Shown: one piece after another, positions 45,101 through 55,633 of the stretch
Layout: each line of letters begins with the position of its first letter
How positions within the stretch are numbered: the stretch's first letter is position 1
NCBI GenBank assembly: GCA_947568835.1
Contig: OX387606.1
Coordinates: forward strand, 4,774,001 to 4,838,000
Direction: 5' to 3'
Source of the DNA: Protonemura montana
Taxonomy: Eukaryota > Arthropoda > Insecta > Plecoptera > Nemouridae
Length of the DNA stretch: 64,000 nt
The notes under the pieces: model-generated
The model's input: only the letters and a program-made list of their open reading frames with translations
The model's database searches: none
What the model was told of the DNA's origin: nothing
Translations under genes and position numbers: made by a program

Positions 45101-48100
45101 CTGGTTCTTGGAGCCAAACTATTCAACACCCTACCAAAGGATTTTAAAACCATGAAAATAGAGGTCTTGCAACAGAAACTAAAAGAGTATCTAATAAAGA
45201 AATGTTTTTATTCAATAGACGAATACCTTGATTCTGTATGATGTACTTATTTATAGGTATTTATTATATTTCTATTTGTATATCTGTTTTTTGTATTTTA
45301 CTGACGTATTCACATCCATGATCAATCGAATAAAAACAGAAATTATTATTATTATTATTATTATTATTAACAAGAACGCACGCGACATGGATAATATGAG
45401 GAGCATGTGCGCCGTCAATCAGCGGCGCTGGTAGGTCCCTAGCGGAGTCGGGTTCGTCGATCTAAGTGCGGAATGTAAACAAGTTGGCGGAAGCTAGGCA
45501 GCCTCGGCGAGTGCTGAAGGCCGCGGAAAGCGCGACTGACTCCCACGGAGAGGCAAATCAGTCGACCCCTTCGACCAATTCCTTGTAGCAAACACGACAA
45601 GCCATGGAAGATTACTGCCGCTGCTCACCCTCTCCCTGTTCAGAGCAGAGTAGGGATTGAACCACGAGGTGAAACAATTAAGCGACAAGTAGATACCGAC
45701 CCCGTCATGTATGTGCCAGACAAAATCAAGCGGCACCTGCAACATGTCCAACCGTGGTGTACTAGACTAGACAGTTATACCCTATGGAATGTGGACTCAG
45801 CGCAAAATTCCAGGGATCAGCGCACCAGCGACCAGTCCACCGTCAAAGGCGTTTTGCCACTTTCCAGCTCACTGTCAACAACGCGTACCTTCCTCGTAGT
45901 CGCTCTCGAAACAAACGATTTGTCCTCTGGAGGCCGTCGTGCCTCCGCGGGGACGCCGTCGACGTCGACGTCGCCGACCTCGGAGGCGTTATGCAGACAC
46001 CGATCACACGCTTCACTCTAAAGTCAGTAGTCAACCGACCCTTACTGATTCACGAACACGACCGGAACACTTCTGGCTTGTTATTCACTTGTCAGCAATC
46101 AGACTCAGCAACGCACAGGCCTAGATAGAAAATCTCACAAGTAATCCAGGAAAATGCCTTCGTTGAGGGTGGCCCAAACACTTGGCAAACGATCCCGTCG
46201 ACGCTGGCTGAAGAGAGCGCGACGCGGCCGTCCAGACTGAGCGTAAAAGCGGCTTCGACTCTTGGGCAAGGAGAGACTCGACGTTGGCTTGCGGCCGGCC
46301 AGCGAGTGACTGAAGAGGGAGCTCGTCGAGGAGTGGACCACTTCGCTTGACCGACGATCGCCGTCGAGATCTCGCTGGCGGTGAAAGCCGGCGCCCCCCC
46401 CCCCCCCCCCCCCCCCACCAATGAACGCAGCGACGCCGTGGACTCATATGTTTGCGGTGCTGTAGCGTACAAAGGATTTGATTTTTAATTTTCCCGGAAA
46501 ACTCACCAATTTTCTGGCACTTATTTTTCCTTGTCATTAACATAATACAAACACCATATACCCGTTTGAGACCCATTTTTAACGATTTTACGCGCGGGAA
46601 TGATGGGCCTTAAGCAGAACTGCGCCGGGTGTCCTACTCAACACTCAAACACCCTTCCACTGTGTCTCTATTCTGGAGATGTTTGGACGTAGCGGCTCGT
46701 GGTACCTCTTTCTGGTGGAGAACCGTACTATTCGAGGGCAGTATTCCAGATCTAAATAAAGTCACGTGGCTAATAGCCCCGGCTCCGGTTTTTGAAAATG
46801 CACTTAAAAAACCAATTTGGCTTTGCCTTGGGTTTCCTGAATGTCCAGAAGTTATACTTGATATCGAACCATTTACCGCCTCCGAACGACCGATGAAGCA
46901 AAACAATGACATAAATACCTAACACTGATTTCCTGAACCTTTTAAGGAAGTGTTTTCTTGACGAGGCTAAGAAGCGATCTTATAGCAGTGACTTAAGTGT
47001 TCAGTAGCTACGAGCAGATGCAACCGCCCAGGGCTAAGAGCTACACAAGCGGGCAACGATCCTGCGAGACTGCAGTGGTCAACAACAGTGCACACAACTG
47101 CATGACAGGGACATGTTGCATTGGTACATCGAAATCACGGACATCGAAACTGAAAGGAAGAACGGGATCCTCTGTGGCAGTTTCACGTGGGCGATTACAC
47201 AATATGGACCCACGAGGAGTGGTTTTTGTAAGGTTGGGACACCAAGAAGCAATCATTGACCGTCACAAAACCTCAGCCGAAGAGATTACGCGAATTCAAT
47301 TCCGACATGTCGGTCTTGAGTTTCACGGAGATGTAAAGGAAAACTATTTCTTATCAGCTAAATTTTTTTCGAAATGAAAAAAAGCAATCGTAAACGGAAT
47401 TGCAACAAATATCTTACATCCAAAAATTTCACAGTTAACTTTGATGAGAGTTAAACAGAAAATTAAAATTGAACCCCTTCGCTTGGTTGGGATACCGAGA
47501 AGTCACGGGCTCATTTTACTTTCGGCTTACCAGTTACCACACATCTGTTGTGGTGCGAAATTTTGATAACGTAGAAAAGAATACATCCGCATTACATTAC
47601 TAATGTGGTTTATCATCGAAAGGGATTTGCTCCAGCTGGCACACAATTCCCTTCCGATAAAAAACGGGTTACTATGTGTTGTGGGAAAGCAGCCACTTCA
47701 CGTCCAATGGGGTCCTCCGAGGCACGGGCCAACACCAAGACACCCGATACCGGGACATGCACTTGTGGTTGTAATGCTCAGTGAGCCGCGCGAGAAAGTG
47801 CAACTGCATATGAGGTTACCAGTGCATCGCCGGAGGTCAATGCAGCTGGTGACCTGGCAAGTTATTGTTCTTGACAGTGGTTAAGATGATGATAATATGA
47901 GTTGATGATGATGATGATGATGATGGGCTGATGACGCTGATTACGGGGCCTGCATGCTTGCCTGCCAGCTGTGATTGGTAATGAAAAAAGCACGAGTGTT
48001 CGAGGAGAGTTGAACGCGCGTCGGCACGGGTTTCCCGGTTCGAAGTTGTAGGGAAGTCGATGTCTCTTGGTGGCGAATGGATCTACGTGAAACGGCACTT

Positions 48101-49580
48101 GTTCCTCGGGGGAAGAGTTTTTCTCTGGGAGCATAGACGAAGACTCTTCACACATGCACTCTAGTTTGTGTTCCTCCAAGGGCAATGAAAGAGAGATGAA
48201 AGAACGAAAGTTGACTTCAGTAATACCGTGATAGATATATTAAACAGTGTTTATAATTTAATCTATAAATAAAGGATGGATGGGTGACTGTCATAATTAA
48301 CCAGGTGTATGTGCAGTAGAGAGAGAAATGCTTGCAGCTATCACAACAACTTCGTTCGCCTTTCGATTATTAATGTCGAAATAATTTTGGTTGATAAATA
48401 AGCCCACAGAACCCTTAATCCAAATCTCGTATTCAGTTAACACATGATTTTTCCTGGACCGTTGCAAGGGCTTCCAGTGTATCGCATTGTGAATAGAGTA
48501 TACCAAAACCTCTAACATATCTTTGTTGTGCACTGACACCAATTTATCGCGGAAAATGCAGCGCCTGGTCATCAACGTCACCGTGCACGATAACCGCACT
48601 TCCTGGCGTCCACGCACGCTTGAACCTGACATAAGGGCAAGCTCGCGCACGCATGTTCACTAATTGGTGCTACAGGCCATGCCCCAAGCGATTGGACCGC
48701 GGGCCAGACCAGGGGGCCACGGTTTGGCGAGCGGCTAACGGCGTCGTCGAAGTAACGTTTCGCCTGCTCGGCCCGCTTTGTTACCTATCCGACGCTCCGC
48801 TGCCTCCGCCGAACTTCGCGTCGCAGAGTGTAGAACCACGACTTGTCGGGAAACGCCGAGCAAACTCTGCCGCCAAATATCAACTCTAAGCCTGCTTTAA
48901 CCGGGCCCTGGGTTCATCCTGTTCGTCCTGGCCATCCCTCTCTTTAGCAACTTTGGAATGACGCCTGTAAGATTTTGTTTCAACTCAACGAGATCCCGGA
49001 AGTCTTGTAAGATAGATCTACGCTTCCAAGTTTACTACTTGGAAGGAAAGAAAGGATCTCGATGTTCTCTTTTGCAACACCTATATCTTCAGGAACGGGA
49101 TGCAAAGATGCTGTGAAAGAAACCGGCGAATGCTGTGTTCCGCCATCCACCAACGTCCGTGTACCCATCAAAACAATGAAATACAGCATAGCGCCAGCGG
49201 CAGAGTGATCAAAACAATGGGCCACAATCATAGAATAGATCGAATCAGTGAAGAAAACGCTTGGTTACCAAACGTGCATCACAACGGCGTTCCCTGCGCG
49301 GCAGACATACCGGTAACAATAACAGGGTGTACTCACTCCCCCAGTCCTTTGGCCAGAGCTCGGTCATGGTCATCACCCTCTTGACGGGCTCCCCCTCGCT
49401 CTGAAGCCGCCAATTCTCCCGTCCTGGCGTCGGTGAAGGGTCCTCCTCCTCGCTGGTCGTCACCCTCGCCTGTTCAGCGTCAGTGTCGATGTTGACATCG
49501 GCGTCACGGAAGGGTCCGACTAGTCCAACCGCCGGCCGAGTCAGAAGGCCGGCGGGGTCGACGCCAGACGTCGAGTACAT
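33142..49580 (-). CDS. Otopetrin-like proton channel, 746 aa
   Basis: Twelve exons join in frame (2241 nt): 49337-49580, 41609-41810, 40200-40314, 37936-38200, 37413-37567, 36743-36877, 36219-36445, 35654-35828, 35049-35203, 34403-34639, 33702-33947 and 33142-33226. Otopetrins are proton-selective channels; in insects they serve acid taste. The N-terminal ~150 residues are hydrophilic and cytosolic. About 12 membrane segments follow, the first in YGQLIVVLMVAFCLTEV and MYLYVGSIAVIICIYGW. Family landmarks: RIGALAFGLGTLVFNGLE, FTFLQMHFLFVNSQ, RFGFMHLAATNLALW, LYPFIVQFS and, near the end, LPLLVFFRFHSCVLLLEVWK. Intron 1 is 7.5 kb and other introns hold two 5S-SINEs. Exons 2-11 are secure. Exon 1 rests on a phase-matched join that rebuilds a Met codon (A|TG). 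Exon 12 (KRSYRTRMPDG...) rests on one GT-AG join. Confidence 0.85.
33655..33682 (+). repeat. (GA)n microsatellite
   Basis: A run of ga dinucleotides just beyond the donor of otopetrin exon 11. Confidence 0.9.
36965..37330 (+). mobile_element. 5S rRNA-derived SINE, copy 2 (diverged)
   Basis: Lies in the otopetrin intron between exons 5 and 6, antisense to the gene. The 5S-like head is decayed (ataccggttctggtgagat, attagatgggtagccatc). The body (acttcactcgccttgctta, ggaagggac) and tail (acagtgtgtcgttaaac) match the other copies. Confidence 0.75.
39613..40009 (-). mobile_element. 5S rRNA-derived SINE, copy 3
   Basis: Inverted copy in the otopetrin intron between exons 3 and 4, in gene sense. 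Read on the minus strand it begins aacggtttggcgtgtt, has gaagttaagcaacactg and ggatgggtgacc, and ends at gagcgacgttaaac. Confidence 0.8.
40713..40730 (+). repeat. Poly(C) tract, 18 nt
   Basis: C18 within otopetrin intron 2. Confidence 0.9.
43069..43145 (+). repeat. Dispersed repeat copy (AAACTATTTGA family)
   Basis: gacaaaaactatttgaact followed by ...aatttcccagcgcttcgta matches 14298-14370 with moderate divergence. Confidence 0.6.
44893..45372 (+). pseudogene. 3' end of a non-LTR retrotransposon reverse transcriptase, broken
   Basis: The translation holds HEHNTRCKKDIRFK, then after one in-frame TAG (45089-45091) continues LGAKLFNTLPKDFKTMK and KEYLIKKCFYSIDEYL. This series (HxxNTRxK ... G.KLFN.LP ... 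L..FL....YS..E.L) is the conserved C-terminal end of reverse transcriptases from jockey/CR1-type LINEs. An (ATT)n microsatellite tail follows at about 45340-45370, the usual 3' end of such elements. The copy is 5'-truncated and carries a premature stop, so it is inactive. It sits in otopetrin intron 1 on the opposite strand. Confidence 0.75.
46394..46416 (+). repeat. Poly(C) tract, 23 nt
   Basis: C23, the longest homopolymer of this kind in the window, in otopetrin intron 1. Confidence 0.92.
47886..47925 (+). repeat. (GAT)n microsatellite
   Basis: Imperfect then perfect gat trinucleotide repeats in otopetrin intron 1. Confidence 0.85.
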
Positions 49581-50033
49581 CGGTGCAGGGGCGCTTTGCT
49601 AGTCGTGTTTAGACGCAGCATCCGACGCTTGGCGTCTTCAAGGCAGGAATGACACTCAACTCCTTTCTGTCACTTTCAACCGCTGGACGACGTCAACGAT
49701 TACACTAAGACACTCTACGACACTTGATCGTCTCACTGCTGCATATACGCTTGTAAAAATCCGTTTACAAGATGGCTATTGGCTGTCATGCCATGTAATA
49801 GTTATTTAGCCGGTACGTCCTTACTTCCATGCATAAGACACAGCACTGTCTTCAGTACAGCACTCGCTCTGTAATGCACTCGATCGACGTTTGCGGTCGC
49901 ACACAAGACGTTATCCACACAAGCTCGCGTCTTGGCGTGCGAACGCTGAGGCCGGTGGAGTGCGTGTGCTGGGAGGCGAGCAGAGTCGGCCCGATGACTG
50001 CTGTTATGACGCCGTCACGCCGCAGCTTTGTTC

Positions 50034-50205
50034 GCCGGCGTCCATCGTGTCGGAACGCGACCAACACCAACATGGGCAAACGTCTCCATAACGTGCCATC
50101 GATTGGGATCGACGTCGCTGCGTTCGCCGGCGTCCAACGCATTGAGTGCCCGTGCAGGAACGCGACCACGCCAAAATGGACAAACGCCCTCCATAACGTC
50201 CCGGC
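50034..50205 (+). repeat. Imperfect tandem duplication, two ~90-bp units
   Basis: Unit 1 (gccggcgtccatcg ... ggaacgcgaccaacacc ... tccataacgtgcc) and unit 2 (gccggcgtccaacgc ... ggaacgcgaccacgcc ... tccataacgtccc) share order and spacing with scattered substitutions. Confidence 0.65.
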
Positions 50206-50239
50206 GATTAACATGGTAGCTTAGGTCAAGTCTACGACA

Positions 50240-50443
50240 GTGGCGACATTGATTACTAAGCAGCTCACGGTGTGTGCGTTCCTAAGTTTGTTTGTTGACG
50301 TGATGGCTTGTGGAAATTGGTGCCCGACTCCAATAATGTTTTGCTCTAAATGGTGCCAAGTAAACAAGACTTTGCTTTGCAGCAAGTACTGTCCGTGTCC
50401 TGCCAGTGAAATCATAACTGAAATTTCATTCACGAGTTGGTAG
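50240..50443 (+). CDS. Candidate exon of a small secreted Cys-rich peptide (unconfirmed)
   Basis: The frame reads a hydrophobic stretch TVCAFLSLFVDVMA followed by ACGNWC, MFCSKWC and LLCSKYCPCP: seven cysteines in a CX3C-X6-CX3C-X7-CX3CXC pattern, then a stop. This resembles a signal peptide plus a disulfide-rich mature peptide. There is no ATG ahead of the hydrophobic part in this frame. An AG at 50238-50239 could be an acceptor, which would put the start in an upstream exon I cannot find. No family is recognised, and it may be chance. Confidence 0.22.
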   Translation: MATLITKQLTVCAFLSLFVDVMACGNWCPTPIMFCSKWCQVNKTLLCSKYCPCPASEIITEISFTSW

Positions 50444-50714
50444 ACATTCTAGGATGCAGTCCATGGGCTGCTATCTTCTCTCAGGGGCTAGACTGTGGTC
50501 TATTTGGTGTGCGTTTCCAGACCCCAAGATCTTTGTCTTTATAGCATAACCACTAACCAGGGCATACAACGCAACCTAAGCCACGAGCGTAACCAAAACG
50601 TGTGATAGATGCATCTATCTATTACCTAACAACATTTGGAATTAATTTTTTGAGTTCTGACGACTGCTAAGTAAGCGGACACTTTACTTCACTAACTCTA
50701 CATTTAATTTCCAG

Positions 50715-50924
50715 GCCCCACGACCTGCTTCCATGAAGCACACATACCACAGACCTGTGCTTGTAGCTTATACAGAAAGCTCCTTGCTCTTTTATAACCA
50801 AGAGGATATTTGGTTGCGACGAATTTTTCTTTCAACGATTGGAATTAATATTTCTGACATTATGTCCATGACTATAAGCAAATGGATGCCATATTTTGGT
50901 TCTATTGAGTCTTTTGTGTGTGTA
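50715..50924 (+). CDS. Possible internal exon, unknown gene
   Basis: Open frame between a good acceptor (taatttccag, ending ~50714) and a strong donor (gtgtgt|gtaagg). It encodes about 70 residues with hydrophobic and aromatic content (VAYTESSLLFYNQEDIWL, ISKWMPYFGSIE). No family recognised and no neighbouring exon confirmed. Confidence 0.2.
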
Positions 50925-52003
50925 AGGTCAGTCTTATGCCTGCCGGCCAGCTCCAATTACATACCTTAGCCACGTAGTTTACTTTTAGGTTGTTTAAATA
51001 ATACAAAATAGTTGTTAGGAAAGTGGTGTACCATTATGTCAATAGTATGCCACTATTATACACAGAGAGGAAATCTCTGTGCTATGATGCTGTGTGTTCT
51101 CCTCGTGCAATGTCCGCTTTATAGAAGAAGAGGGTCAAGCCAGCCCGTGGGACATGGCCGGCCATTGGATGTTCCCGCCCGCGGCCAGTCGCTTGACAAA
51201 CAATGCCTGATTAATCAGCACTTAGTACATATGGTTTTCCATTCAAAGCTACTAGTGTGCGACCACCTGAGTCTCAGACAATAATTCGTTTTCAGCTCGG
51301 CTTGTGCAATGAAGGCTGACAATGGTCCAGCCTGAAGCTTCGTATACTCTTTGCAGAGATCGACCATACTCCATTTACATCTTGAGAAGTACAGTGATAG
51401 TTTCGATGCCATAAGGGTGCCCTCCACTGCTTAACGCGATCCTAAAATAAACATATAAATAAAACAAACAGCTAGTAACTAGAGCTCAGGGGTTGTTAGT
51501 TTTTAAACTTTTTGGCTCACGCCTATATTACGATTCATAGCACCTCTCTGAGCATGCATCGCTTTCGTTCGCAAGATGAAATGGAGATTAGTGAATTCTC
51601 GGCACCGCGACAGATTGACGGTGACGGACGGCTTCTGATGGCCTATTCATTGCCGAACGAAGGGCAACGAACGAAAGGACGCCTGGGCGAAGGCAGGTAG
51701 CTATCGCTACTTCTTGCAGCCGGGTCGGTGAGATGGTAATGAGCCCATCGGTCTCCCATCTGGCCAAATCGTGGAGACAACATCTGCCGGGCAATGGCGA
51801 CTTGCACTTTATTCCCATACCGAGTCGGCAGAGGAATGTTTTCGGCCCAACTTGGTCCGGGCTTTCTTCGCTCGATGGACGCTTGGTACCGTGGCCCGAT
51901 GGTCGACGGAGATACAATGATCATAGCGTTACCGATAGAACCTGTGAACCTGGCGTTGAGAATTGAGCTTGATGAGAGTGGTGTGTATCGCTGGTTGATT
52001 ACG

Positions 52004-52159
52004 CATGGCGCTGCAATTCGTTTCAGAGAATCTGCAAACAAGACTTCCTGTCGAGAAGCTCCTGACGCTGGCACCACACGAACTAACCGACCAAATTGCA
52101 GACCTCTTAATTGAAGCCGTCGCACCAGCTACTACAGAAAATTGTTTGATTGAGACGTG
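52004..52159 (+). CDS. Small open frame, 51 codons, unknown
   Basis: ATG-started frame MALQFVSENLQTRLPVEKLL followed by TLAPHELTDQIADLLIEAV and a stop. The composition is that of an amphipathic helical protein fragment. An alternative acceptor (tcgtttcag) lies inside it, so it might be a terminal exon. No homologue recognised. Confidence 0.2.
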
Positions 52160-52634
52160 AATGACCATGTTCATCTTGAATCAAGTCCATGCGACTTCTG
52201 CCTCTGTCCGGCATAATCTGTGTTGGCCGAAAACAACACTTTTACATTTTTAGATTTGCCCCTTCCAGGCTACAACGGAGTCCAAATTGTAGTTAACATT
52301 AAATGCACATCAAAATGCATAAAAACCACTCAGTTGACCGATTCAAGATGAGAGTTCTGCATTTTTCTCTCGACGGTTGCTATTTCGGCAGCGGCATTAG
52401 GATTGGTGAAGTTCTCATTTAAGACCTCATCGTTACATCCTTATAAATACACGGATTCAATCCCTGATAGTAGGTACTCTAGGAGAGAAACTTTACATGA
52501 ACGAAGGTTAAGTTTGAATCTTAAATAATTACGTTTTCGGTTACATCAAAAGGTAATGTCAGGCCAAGCGCAAACTCTTCCACCAACAGCTTGCCAAATG
52601 CCGCTGCATTCTTCGACGCTTGGTTTTACCCCCT

Positions 52635-52651
52635 CCCCCCCCCCCCCCCCC
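52635..52651 (+). repeat. Poly(C) tract, 17 nt
   Basis: C17 in gene-poor DNA, preceded by cccct. Confidence 0.9.
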
Positions 52652-53190
52652 ATCAACCGTGCTTTATGGTGCAGAAAGATGCAGATTTCTCACTACCGAA
52701 GAAATCGCGAGAACTTTCGATCGAGATAGTAAAGAATGTAATAAACGTAATGTATGTAACTCATTTAATGACTAGCATCACCGCAAACTACGTCGATAGC
52801 GATCCTACGAACTGAGCGATAGCTACATTGGCTGCAGAGCGTGAGCGGTGGCTGCTTGTGAATGCATCATCACCCTGATCAAGGTGCATCAAATAGATAC
52901 ATGGGAGAGAGCAGTTGCCAAAGACAGAGTGCGTACTTGATATGCCGTTACCATTAGTTTATCATTTTTCAAACCCAAGTGAGATCCAAGTTCAATTTCA
53001 TTTCATTGGGTGTGGCCTTCGGCTAGTGAAGAAAATAGAAACAACAGATTGAATGGAATTGTAGAATCTGGCACGTTGGCCAATGTGACAATAGACGAAA
53101 TAGGGAAAACCATGCATTTTAAAAACGCAAAAATCAAAACACATTTAGAATTTAGTCCGAAGCTAAAAGCACCAGACTTTGCGAACATCT

Positions 53191-53212
53191 CCCCCCCCCC
53201 CCCCCCCCCCCC
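53191..53212 (+). repeat. Poly(C) tract, 22 nt
   Basis: C22 in gene-poor DNA. Confidence 0.92.
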
Positions 53213-55209
53213 TTAACGGTCACAGCAGCTGCCATCGGTCACTATAGGAGAAAGTGCACCATATTCAAGCTCTGGACATGCGAAGTCGATGGCATCTTCT
53301 CACAGCCTACTGCCCACTGGACACGGTCCCAGCGGCGGAAAGTGAAGCCACAGCAATGACCACTTAGCCGTCGAGCTCGCGGAGTGCAGATCTACTGACG
53401 CATGGATGCGTGCGAAGATGGCCCACCGACCGCGACGCCACCGACGTCACATTACTGCGTCGGCGTCGTAACCAACGCAAAGTTTACATTGTATTCCACA
53501 TGCGCGGACTATGATTCGAGCACAGATTTCGAGAAAGTCTTCTGATTGAGTCGCAGAAATTGGCGGGCAATCAAATGATAATCCTCTTGACCCAATCGTG
53601 TCCACTTATCCATACCCACTTATCCGAGTAAAACGGCGTTGTGTGTGAAATGACAGATTGCCACCTAATAGCATGATGGACTTAAGCGTTACAGTCGAAG
53701 AGCGACTCAGCAATCATCTTCTAATGGCATCGATCTTGTACTACGGCAAGTGAATTAGACCAGTTTGCTGAAAGCGATGAATGCAGCCGCAGCCTAGATA
53801 AACGCCCTGTACGCCCTCGTTGATGGGATCGCTCACTTTTCCTATCTGCCCTACAACGCCCAGGGGTAAAACAGACTCACCCACACACTACTAGAGTATA
53901 TGGCTTTTCACGGACGGCTTAAACCGGGCGCGGTCAGTTCTTTAATGGATGACCGTTTGCCGGAGAACTGGTGTCGTAGAACCGTATAGAACCATTCAAT
54001 TTATAGGTGAAGTCAGAGGTCCAGAGTTAATGTGGCAACGCGTGGTAATGGAAGGTGCCACCCGATGTCAATTGCGGCCGAACTTTTTAACAAACCTCTG
54101 CAATTAAATAATTACTTCTCAAACCATCGATGCATGTACTACATTAATTTTAGCGTAACCCGGTCTTAAATGCGAGTCTTAAATGCGGTCTCAATCTGGG
54201 AGCATAAACGAAATGAAATTTTGCAACACTCGAAACAATTGAGACTCCACCAAGATGTATCTTCAATTTTTTTTCGGTGAAGTAGTCAATTGGCGGCGAT
54301 TTTTCGCGAAGACGGTTAAACATTAGCGTTGGTTCTCTGACGATACCTATTAGCTCAATGACAGGACTTCGTCACGAAGTGTCCTAAACTCACAGCCTAC
54401 TCCTTTGCGGGATCGACTTTCAAACCTATAGGGATGAGCAGTGCTACGCACACTACGCATGCCGCAGCGTGCGTGATATTCCGCGTGCCTGCGTCGTGAC
54501 TCGTGACAGGATGTCACGGAGGTATAAGAGCTCGGGGTTAATGGGCCAGTTGACAGTTTGGGACGGGGCTAAAGAAGTCCTCGTTTTGTATTGGCAACGG
54601 GATCCCCTACCTAGACGTGACAGTAAGAACTTAGGTGGAATGTAATCACGTGAATGCCTAGAAGGGAATTGAGGATGAACGCCAACGATGTTTAGGTGGC
54701 AAGACTGCTCCATTCCAAAAGCTCCAGGAGCATACGATCCTAGAGCTCCTATACCGTGCTGCCTAGCACGAAAAAAAGAATACGAAAAGAGCATTCGCTC
54801 ACCCACAAACCCTTGTTTACTTTTTTAACCATAGGATTGAGGAGGAAAAGATCAGTGACATCTTAAAAATCAGTCACAGACTCCATAGACCAATCAAGTT
54901 GGTATTTTCTGGTTACAGCAGGGAATGGTTGATGTGTGTATCTTTTTTTTTGCTTAAATAATCAACTTTGCATGGTATAATTTAAGGAGCAGACACAATT
55001 TTGCAGACAAAACCTGGCCGTGCCGTTACAGTAAGAAACTAGCAATTGAGTATGTTGCGGACTTTGTTTAAACAATGCAATTTTTTTTATAATCTATTTA
55101 TTTTATATCGTACGTTGTCTTGATCTAGGCTGAAAATTTGCACATTTAATAACCGTTTGGCAAGTAGGGAAAAAATCGAAAACAAAGTTCAAAAATTTTT
55201 TTTTTTTAC

Positions 55210-55633
55210 TAAACGGTTTGGCATGTTGAAAACACCGGTTTTCGTTAGATCACCGAAGCAATTCTGCGCTGAGTCTAGTATCGGATGGGTGACCATCATA
55301 CACATGACCAGTTCTGTTCGGGAGAGAGGTTGGAGGGATGAAAGTTGGTACAGCAACTTCACTCGCCTTGTTTATCAACCTCTCGATAGCATGGATTTGT
55401 GGAGGAATCCTGTTGTTTGAGTTGTACCGTCCTTTGGAAGGGACGTTAAGTCGGTGGTCGTCTTGGTGCTGTGCGACAGGAGTAGGCTACGTGCCGACAC
55501 CGGGTTTCCCCTCCTCCCTTCTAGGCTAGGTTAGGTTCATCATTTTAATCCTCATCATCACACACTCATTCACCGACGCCATTAGACCAATGCCGCATGG
55601 CCAGATGTCAAAACAGTGCGTCGTTAAACACCA
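55210..55633 (+). mobile_element. 5S rRNA-derived SINE, copy 4
   Basis: The head is the most 5S-like at its start: aacggtttggcatgttgaaaacaccggttttcgttagatcaccgaag, then ggatgggtgacc. The box-A half is altered (gcaattctgcgctg). Body and tail (acagtgcgtcgttaaac) match copy 1 closely. It is preceded by a T-rich run. Confidence 0.85.

Larger units (their letters stand above)
41811..49336 (-). other. Otopetrin intron 1 (7.5 kb)
   Basis: No independent gene recognised. Contents: a copy of the dispersed AAACTATTTGA-motif repeat (43069-43145), an AAT/ATT palindromic microsatellite (~44818-44850), a LINE 3'-end remnant with (ATT)n tail (44893-45372), a C23 tract (46394-46416) and a (GAT)n microsatellite (~47886-47925). 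Several GC-rich patches give long frames on both strands, as expected by chance. Confidence 0.6.

Noticed and set aside
46121-46576. Overlapping 126- and 151-codon reverse frames with poly-Gly
   Set aside because: The glycine run is only the C23 tract read in frame, and the two frames overlap each other.
49829-50224. Overlapping 131-codon forward and 120-codon reverse frames
   Set aside because: They arise from an imperfect tandem duplication that avoids stops on both strands.
51643-52125. 160-codon reverse frame
   Set aside because: Several plus-strand frames over the same bases look equally open. There are no motifs or supporting splice sites.
55157-55529. Open frames inside the 5S-SINE
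   Set aside because: They are translations of a non-coding SINE; similar frames recur in other copies.
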